Of a stretch of 64,000 bases of DNA, positions 56,030 through 64,000 are shown piece by piece; within the stretch, counting starts at the first letter, position 1; every line of letters begins with the position of its first letter. The notes below the pieces were generated by a model. That model ran no database searches. It was given only the letters and a program-made list of their open reading frames with translations, and was not told the DNA's origin. The translations under genes were made by a program, and so were the position numbers. This DNA comes from Endomychus coccineus (taxonomy: Eukaryota > Arthropoda > Insecta > Coleoptera > Endomychidae), in contig OY294068.1 in the NCBI GenBank assembly GCA_958510875.1, positions 79,045,978 through 79,109,977 on the forward strand, in the 5' to 3' direction.

Positions 56030-59000
56030 TCTCCATTTATTTGCAAATTTCTGATAAAGTTATACTTGACATCTACGTGTTTTAGTCTAGAATGTTCCCA
56101 CCTATGAAGAAGGTGAATGCATGATTGATTATCTTCATAAATCATTACTTTTCCAGGTTCAAGATCAAAGTTCTTGTAAGAACCTTTTAAGCCAAATAAC
56201 TTCAGTTGCGGCTAATGCTAACGAAACGTAGATAGATTTTCGGCCTACTTCATTTGCCCAGTCTGCGTCTGCGTAGGCGATAAGTATATCTTCATCAGTC
56301 TTCCCATAAGAAAGCCCATAGTCAAAGGTTCCTTTCATCTATCTCAGCACCCTTTTTAAACCAATCCAATGCATTTCTGTCCCATTCGATTGATATCTGC
56401 TAAAAAAAATAACAACTGCAGAGATATCAGGTCTGGTGTTTATTAGCATTAGAAACATAACAACTAACTCTCTATATGGTTTCTCTCCAACTATAACTTT
56501 GGTCTTTTCAATTTCATCCTCTGGTAGTTTGGATTGAAGAGGAGTAGCTACAGGATTACATTAGTCCATTTTAAAGCGTTTCAGAAAACTTTGCATGTAA
56601 GAATTTGAGTAAGAAACATTCCATTGTTTTCTCGTTTTATGTTGATTCCAAGGAAACTTTCCAAATCTTCAAAGTCGGTCATTTCAAAATCGAGTTTCAA
56701 TGAATCCTTTATCTTCAATAATTCCTTCTCATTCGTTCCAGCAAATAATAATATAATCCATGTAAATTGAAAGATATATTTTGTTATCATTTGTCAACTT
56801 CATGTTGACACATGTCGTTTTCAGATTTTTCGAAACCAATTTTCCGAATAAACTCATCAAACGTGAATTCCAAGCACGAGGAGCTTGTTTTAACCCATAC
56901 AGAGCTCGATTCAACTTACACACTAAATCGATGTCTTCCTCAAAACCTTCCGGTAACTTCATATATCATTCTTCTTTAAGAGGTCCTTCTAAAAAGGCAT
57001 TTTTAACATCAAGTTTCACCGCATAAAAAATTATTTTATTTATTATTGAAAGAAACACTCTGAGCGTTGTCAAACGAGCCACAGGTGAATACGTTTCATT
57101 ATAATCAAAACCGTGCTTCAGTGAACATCCTTTCACCACCAATCTAGCTTTGTATTTCTTCACATTACCATTCTTATCTTTTCTGATCTTAAAAAAACTC
57201 ATCGATTACTGATTGTTTTTCTTCCAGGAGGTAATTTGGTCACACGTCCACGTATCGTTCTTCTTAATCGACTCCATTTCTCCATCAACCGCTGAATACC
57301 ATTCGTTTTTGTCTTCTCTATATTCAATTTCAGCGATGGTCTCAGGTACATTTTCATATGCTTCTGCGTTTAAAGCCATAACCATAATAAAGCCTGTATA
57401 TTCTTCCATCCATCCTGGTTTTACAGATTTTCGTTTACTTCTTCTCATAACACAAAATGGATTTGTTCCAAAATTTTCTTCACATTTTTCGTCAATATCA
57501 GATTCATGATAACTTTCTGTACATTCACCTTCTGGTACAATAGTTTCATGAACAGTATTTGAACTCTCATTTTGTGACTCCAATGGGCTCTGGATTTCCG
57601 AGCCTCGTTGAGAAAGAAACATCATTTAGGTAAAAATCTGCACCACCGTTAGAACCAATATGGTTCGTCTCATCAAACACAACATCACATCCTGAAATTA
57701 TCTTGCCTTCATCAGGAAACCGCAATCTGTTACCGTTTGGTCTATACCCAACGAAGAAACATCTTATTGACCTCGATTGGAATTTTCCTCTTATCAGCTA
57801 CTTTGGTACATGCAAGTAGGAAAGACATCCAAACACTCTGACACCTTTCAAATTTGGCTTTACCCCAAACCACATTTCTAATGGCGTTTTATTGTTGTTT
57901 AAAGCTCTGGTTGGACTTCGATTTACTAAATACACAGCTGCCAACACCGCCTCCGTCCAAAATGTCTTTTCTAAATTTGATTCCAATAGCATGCAGCTCG
58001 CCTTTTCAACTATAGTACGATTCATACGCTCCGCCAAGTCATTTTGTTCCGGCGTATACCTAATCGTGAGTTCCATGAGCTTCACAAAACTGTTCTATTT
58101 CAGTTGTGATGTATTCTCGACCATTCTCAAAACGAAAACGACTTATATTTTCGTCAAAATGAGCGGTAGCCATTGCTTCATACATTTTAATAAATCGTGA
58201 GACTTCTGACTTGGCTTTAATCATATACGCCTCCGTGAAATGCATGTAGTCGTCAGTAAACACCAAGCAATATTTCTTCCCATCATACGACTCCGGGTTG
58301 ATTGGCCCAAAAACATCACTATGAACCAATTGTAGAGGACGCTTTGCTCGAATATGATTTTTGTTATGAGGTAAGCAAGTTTGTTTACCGTTTACACTAA
58401 TCTGACAAACTTTCTGAAGTTCCAGTGACTTTTTTCCAGTAAATCCATTCCTTCAGATATTTTCACAAGTTTTTTCAGACTCCGGTAATCGATGTGACCT
58501 AATCGTTTATGCCACAACTCGGATGAACTTGCTTCTGCAGTATATAGTGCATTTTCCTCAAAATTTCTTTCCAACAATTGGTATAATTTTTCTTTTCTTT
58601 CTGCGACAACTATCGCCTTATTATTATTCAGTATTACACCTTTTCCCTTTTCAAAAATAATCCTGAGTTCATTCATTCCAAATTTTCTGACAGAACAAAT
58701 TCAACTCAAGACCAGGAACAAAAAGTACTTGTGTAATTTTAATAGAAAACGTTTCATTTCCTACGATGGACTTGATGTAAGCTAGTCAAACTTAAGAAAG
58801 TGATCTTCCAAAGAAGCTTGAGATGCATTAAACTTCATAAGGAGCACGGTTTTTCTTAGCAACAATTGAGTTGCAATACCCTTCCTTTCCAAAGTGTTAC
58901 CCAGCGAATTCCACATATCAAACGCAGTCCCACAATCTTTTACATACTCCAGATGAGTGTCTGCTATACGCTGTATAATCTACGACTTGCACCATCTGTC

Positions 59001-59210
59001 AAGTTTCTTGAGAACATCCAGTTCTTTTTGTTTTGCGTTCAGTACCTCCGTATCCATCGAAGACATTTTAATTTTATCCAAATATGACCCACTAATCCAT
59101 TGCTCAAGTTCAAGCTCTTCCAACAGGATCCTCATTCGAAACTTCCAATTATTCCAGTTTTTTCCTTTAAACAAAGGTTTGAATCGTTCCCGGTCTTTAG
59201 CCATAGCCAT
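56030..59210 (-). pseudogene. Copia gag-pol polyprotein, fragmented
   Basis: In order on the minus strand: gag (RFKPLFKGKNWNNWKFRMRI near 59190), a deletion removing the zinc knuckle and protease, gag-pre-integrase (SSELWHKRLGHIDYRSLKKL near 58520), integrase core (VHSDVFGPINPESYDGKKYC, RYTPEQNDLAERMNRTIVEK), a linker, and reverse transcriptase (YKARLVVKGCSLKHGFDYNE, KLNRALYGLKQAPRAW, then LSIYMDYIIICWNE). In the last motif the usual YVDD is YMDY. RNase H traces reach to about 56030. At least six frame breaks. Dead copy. Confidence 0.9.
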
Positions 59211-59296
59211 AACTTGAGCAGCGACGAATACACAATTTGTAATAATAAACAGCCAAATAAAAAAAAATTTATACCAAAAACTCTGGGCACATAACA

Positions 59297-59550
59297 TGTT
59301 GCTATATTGAAACACGCAAAGAATGTTTGTTGCTGATTTATTATATTATGAAGTAGAAACTGTAGGATTCATATATTGAATATGTTATATGACAAGTGAA
59401 GTTAATATAACAAACTAGCTAGAAGATTGACATTCATACAAAACACAGAACGGTGAACTAAACAACTCAAAAAAAAACTATGACTGGTGTGTAACTGAAC
59501 TAGCACACATGAACATTATATTGTTAACACTATATTATAGATTCACAACA
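59297..59550 (-). repeat. Copia 5' LTR
   Basis: Begins TGTTGCTATATTG on plus and ends TTCACAACA before the duplication GTTTT. Confidence 0.87.
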
Positions 59551-60311
59551 GTTTTCATAAAATCTTTTGGCATGTGAAGGAATTCTATGTAACAAAGATT
59601 TTATGTCATTTGAGTCTCGGAAGCTGTTATTTGTTTATGTTTACTTCTGGCATGACCTCTTGGTGTGCTGTACCAAAAGAGCTTTTCTAGTTTTCAGCCT
59701 GCTTATAGACTCGCCATTTTAATACTTTTTTCATCTACTTATTTATCCTAACTTTTCCAACACCCACAACGTCATGTTTTTCTAAAATAGATGTTTTTAA
59801 TGTTGTAGTTTTTGATAACTTCAACACAATCATTCGACGTGTACAGCCTCTCTTAATATTTCAATGCTGACTTAATGTCTCCAAATTCTGAGTAGTTTGG
59901 CATAAAGTTATGACCTGAAATCAAAAACCACATAGCAATTTTTTCTATAGCCTGGTATTTCTCCCATGATAGTCTGAAGGAAGACAACTATTTTAATATT
60001 TCGGTTTCACTTGCCTCAACTATCGGACCACAGAATTAATTATTTTACTTCGGGACCTAGATTTTTTCGTAAATTCTTTCTTAACACAGACCCAATCTCT
60101 TGTGCACATTTTCCGACAAACAAAAGCCCTCACCGATTTTTACAGAATGGACTCCTCGATTACACAACCAAAGCTTACTCATATAATAAACAAATATTCG
60201 AAGGTATTGTAGGTAATGGCAAAGTTTTCTCCAAATTGTCACTTTTGTTACATGTCTCTTTTTTAGGTTTTTTCCTTTCAAGGTAGAATTCCTCATGAAA
60301 TATTCTCTTGT
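59551..60311. other. No recognisable gene
   Basis: Minus-strand fragments such as NFMPNYSEFGDIKSALKY near 59850 hint at a very decayed coding sequence, but no family was recognised. Confidence 0.3.
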
Positions 60312-63300
60312 ATAAGAATAAGAATAAGAATAAGTTTATTTACATGTAGATAGTTTTACAGTTTATAAAAGTTATACCTAGGTTACATGTTTACTATAAT
60401 ATAATATGTAAATAAAGCAATATAACTCACTAAAGCATATAAATTATGCTTGAGCGTGAGTTTACAATATGAAATTACAAATATAATAGTAGGTATGTTG
60501 CTTATAAAAATTTATTTCGTTTATGAGATTACCGTGTCGTCAGCAATATAACAGTCGTTCATTGATACTTGCTATAATGTACAATAATATTATATTATAT
60601 AATATTATTTATATATATAATATTTAATATTTATATAATATTGTTTATTCAGATATTTCAAAAATCTTGTGAATTTTCTCCCTATTTTTTAGGATGTGTG
60701 TCTTTATTTGTTTTTTGAAGTTTTTAATGTTGATTATGACTTTATATGTGGTGGGTAAGGAGTTATATACTCGAGCACTTTGAAAACTATAAGATCGTTG
60801 TCCAATCGACTTTATTGTCTTAATGATTGGAACTTTATTATCTTTACTTCTCGTGTCGTAATTGTGCATTATTTTCTCGTTGTTATTTGAGAACTTTTTT
60901 GTTGCCAAAGCATAATAATATATTTGTTTAATATCGAAGACTTGTGTAATTTGAAATAAGTCATTCGTAGGATATAACATTGGTTTATTCATTATAATTT
61001 TTAGAATGCGTTTTTGTATCATCTGTATGCCTATAGAGTGAGATTTTGGGACACAACCCCAGGCTGTTATGCCTTAGCTTAGATGAGTCTCAAATAGTGA
61101 TCTATATATTGTTAGAAGATCTTTTCCATGTAATATTTGCCTTTAAACATAAAAATATGGATAAAACTTCGTGTCTTTTTGACAAGATGATTCATGTCGT
61201 GATTCCACCGCATATGGGCCTCAAAATAAACTCCTAAATATTTTGAGTTATCGTTTTCTGCGCTTTTAATTATTGTAATTGTTTCATTAGTATTTTGTTG
61301 TTTTAGTTGCAATTCATTATATGGGGGTAAATTGCTTTTGTATGTAGAATAGGGTAAGAAAACAGTTTCATCGAAATTGAGGGTGAGTGACATTTGGTCA
61401 AACCAGTGTTTTATTTTTAGCATGTCTCTTTCTACAATATTTTTAAGTTCGAACTAATCATTAGCTACGGATAATATTGCAGTGTCGTCCGCGAAACTAA
61501 TTACTAATCCATTTATATCGACAGAGAACAGTCCATTCACATAGATGACAAACAGCAGTGGACCAAGAACAGTACCTTGTGGTACACCATAACTTGTGCT
61601 CTCATTTCCCCCTGTCCTGCCATTCATGCGAACACGCTGTTGTCTATTTTTAAGTATGATCCTATTATTTTTAAAGGAGTTCCACGGATACCCATTTTCT
61701 CCATTATATTTATTAGTTTCGAATGCTTTCGATAGGTCTAAAAAGACTATTAGGGTGGGTTTCGTGTCATCTAGATACTTATATATCTTATCAGTTAGTT
61801 CAATCATTGCGTCCGACGTTGATTTACCCTCCATAAATATTGGTTGCTAGATAATATTTTATTTCTAGTTAGAAATGATAGTAGACGTTGTTTTAGTGAT
61901 AGTTCGAATATTTTTGTAAATCTGGATATTAGACTTATAGGCCTGTAATTGTTTATGAGCGTTTTGTCCCCTTTTTTTAATATCGAAACGATAATTGAAT
62001 TTTTAAATTGTGTTGGGCAGTAACCTGTTTCGTAGATTTTATTAATTAGATAAACTAATGGAGTTCCAATGTATTCAAATGTTTCTTTAACTATTTCTGT
62101 TTTGATCATATCCGGTCCTGCTGCTGGGTTATTTTTCAATTTCCAGGCATAATTTCCCAATTCATTATATTCTGTTGGAAATAAAAATATCGATTTATGA
62201 TTTGTTGGAATATCATATTGTTGGTTGGTACTTATTTTTATTTGCTTAGCCAACTTTTCACTAATATTTCCAAAGTGTTTATTAAAGGCATTTGCAATAT
62301 CAAGATCATTTTTAATTTTAAAATTTTTTCCATCATAGATTTGCTCAATAGCATTGTTATTTTTAGAAGGTTTGTAGAATGTTTTAATTGTCTTCCACAT
62401 ATTTTTTGAATTATCTTTGGTTTTCTAAATTTCTCTTTTGTAATAATCAATCTTTGCTTTTTTTATAATGTTGTTCAATAAATTTCTGTAGTTGTTGTAA
62501 TATGTTTTTAAATTGCGATTATCGGAATCATTTTTAAGTTGTTTATACATTTTATTTTTCTTGTTTATAGATTTTATTATAGCATTTGTGATCCACGTTT
62601 TCCTTTTTTTAAATTTTAATTTTATAGTTTTCGTGCACTGAGAGATTTCTTTTTGTATTCTTTCAATATAATTATTGGTGGCGGTTTCTAAATCAGTTTC
62701 GTTATATACATTGCTCCAATTTACGTTTTTTAGTTTATTTATTAATTCGTTCATGTCTAATTTTTGATAGTGTATTTTTTTTTCCGGTAGTGACTTTTCA
62801 TTGTTAAGAATAATTTGGATTGCTATTATGTAGTGGTCTGTTATGTTTGTTTCAATTACCATAGGTATTGTATATTTAGGTAGGTCATAATTTGTTTTGA
62901 TAAATATGTGGTCTATACATGTTTTGGAATTTTCTTGAACTGTAGTATGTTGATTGATAGTGGATAAGAACCCAAATTCTGTTAGTATATTTTGATATTC
63001 TAAGGCATCAGTGTGATTACTTTGTATATCGATATTTATGTCCCCGATGATAATGTTAAAATAGCTATTTAATAATTGAGTTCGTAAGTAGTTATGCAAA
63101 TTATTCTTGAATTCATTAATACTGATTGATGAAGATTTGTATATTGCGTATATAGTGACGGATTTATCATGAATTTTGGTATTCAATTTTATGACTGATA
63201 CCTTATCTATGTTCATATTCAATATATATCATTACACCATCGTTTTGGTAAATTTTTTTTCCGAGGCAATTAAATTGTATCCATTTATTTTGTATAAATT

Positions 63301-63537
63301 AGAATTTTCAATGTCCCAGCATTCACTTAGAACTATTATATCAAAATCATGATCAAATTGACTGATGAATACCTCAAATTCTTCTATATTTTTGGAAATA
63401 GACCTTATATTATTATGTATAATTTTCATATTTTTTATGTTATTATTTATATTAAATACTTCATTGGCTTGCAAAGCGTTTGATACAATTTCGGTATCAA
63501 TAACTACCGTATCGTATTCCTGAATATACGGATCCAT
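60312..63537 (-). pseudogene. Non-LTR retrotransposon ORF2 (endonuclease and reverse transcriptase), decayed
   Basis: The minus-strand order begins with an APE-type endonuclease (MKIIHNNIRSISKNIEEFEV near 63425, IIIGDINIDI, then TDH near 62860). Next comes reverse transcriptase (SILKKGDKTLINNYRPISLI, LIVFLDLSKAFE, FADDTAILS near 61475), then a C-terminal domain (ARVYNSLPTTYKV near 60770). Breaks include a one-base loss near 63237, TAG near 62425, a shift near 61830 and several stops after 61454. An AAGAAT-type microsatellite at 60313-60334 is the 3' tail. It resembles the Jockey/CR1 group; clade uncertain. No ORF1 lies upstream, so it is 5' truncated. Confidence 0.88.
60313..60334 (-). repeat. 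Microsatellite tail of the LINE
   Basis: About 3.5 units of AAGAAT on plus (TTCTTA-type on the coding strand), immediately beyond the LINE 3' end, in place of poly-A. Confidence 0.75.
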
Positions 63538-64000
63538 ATTAAATTAGCAAGTTTTACATATAATTTGTTATACTTATTATTATTTAAATTTTTGTTGAGC
63601 CAATGTCTGGTGTTTTTTTTTTCTATATTTAATTAATCTATAATTTTAGTACTTAATTGAAAGTATCTGAGAGAATAAATTTTATCTTAACCTAATCCAT
63701 GAATTTATTATGAAAGTAATTTAATTTCGGTATTAAAATCAAACTGTATGCTAGTAAATGTAGTACTTACAAGTTTTATGTATTTAATTTCCTACATTAA
63801 ATAATACATGTAATTTAATTTTCGTTAAACTCATGAAAGTAATTGAATTTCCTCATCAGGGAGGATAATTAATCTATAACTAAGTCTATCCACCTTTTTT
63901 CCTACTTTGAGATCTTGATCCAATTCTATTTCTCATTTGTTTTTCTTTTGTCAATGACCTTTGCTCAAATAAGTAATCCGGTTCAGTTTGAATAACCTCT
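63538..64000. other. AT-rich, no gene seen
   Basis: Upstream flank of the LINE. No frame with ORF1 motifs. Confidence 0.45.

Larger units (their letters stand above)
55703..59550 (-). mobile_element. Copia-type LTR retrotransposon, decayed
   Basis: LTRs at 55703-55968 and 59297-59550, with TGTT...AACA ends and target duplication GTTTT (55698-55702 and 59551-59555). On the minus strand the right LTR is the 5' LTR. Next to it, TGTTATGTGCCCAG matches the initiator-Met-tRNA primer site used by copia. The other LTR is preceded by a long G run (C run on plus, 55969-55980) as polypurine tract. Between them are decayed gag-pol frames. Confidence 0.92.

Noticed and set aside
1..64000. tRNA or rRNA genes
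   Set aside because: No A/B box pair with cloverleaf and no rRNA core words were recognised; a covariance-model search would be needed to exclude decayed copies.

Overview
The window is eukaryotic, almost certainly arthropod and most likely insect. It is AT-rich, has short GT-AG introns, and carries piggyBac, hAT, mariner, MULE-like, copia, LINE and Polinton/Maverick sequences plus insect-abundant families (DUF4806, DUF7869, DUF8207). The order cannot be fixed from this alone. No conserved housekeeping gene, tRNA or rRNA was seen. Essentially the whole window is transposable-element sequence, much of it nested.

Layout. 1-1349: decayed piggyBac transposase. 2158-7380 (minus): a zinc-finger/transposase gene broken by two in-frame stops, next to an apparently intact nine-exon SAM-domain gene that I assembled from splice sites. 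8435-8863: 158-bp tandem repeat. 9624-18872 (minus): one large MULE-like gene coding for a DDE transposase, a YqaJ-type exonuclease and an Ulp1-type protease. Two other transposons split it: a 2603-bp element with an intact two-exon DUF7869 gene (14669-17271) and a hAT element (9920-13375). 19636-24921: a second hAT with a perfect 8-bp target duplication and two small elements inside it. 25400-25930: a head-to-head fragment of a second MULE-like copy. 25924-29299: a 1688-bp piggyBac-containing unit repeated twice in tandem, almost identical. 29396-30464: unrecognised RGR-rich protein gene. 30995-32117: possible LTR. 32480-33085 and 40143-40470: C-terminal and N-terminal pieces of mariner-like transposases. 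34470-35690: DUF4806 gene. 36378-39917: element with about 0.95-kb inverted repeats around a decayed CXC-domain gene.

40603-54134 is a complete Polinton: 6-bp target duplication GATACT, AG...CT ends and long inverted repeats built of tandem and higher-order repeats. It encodes a packaging ATPase, DUF8207 protein, fibre-like protein, chromodomain integrase, PLA2 protein, adenain-like protease, minor and major capsid proteins and an MSV199 protein. It has no protein-primed DNA polymerase B gene, so it could not replicate by itself. 55703-59550 is a decayed copia element and 60312-63537 a decayed LINE.

The best candidates for something poorly described are the intact DUF7869 element, with terminal repeats, direct subterminal motifs and a 4-bp target duplication; the MULE/YqaJ/Ulp1 fusion; and the polymerase-less Polinton with higher-order repeats in its ends.
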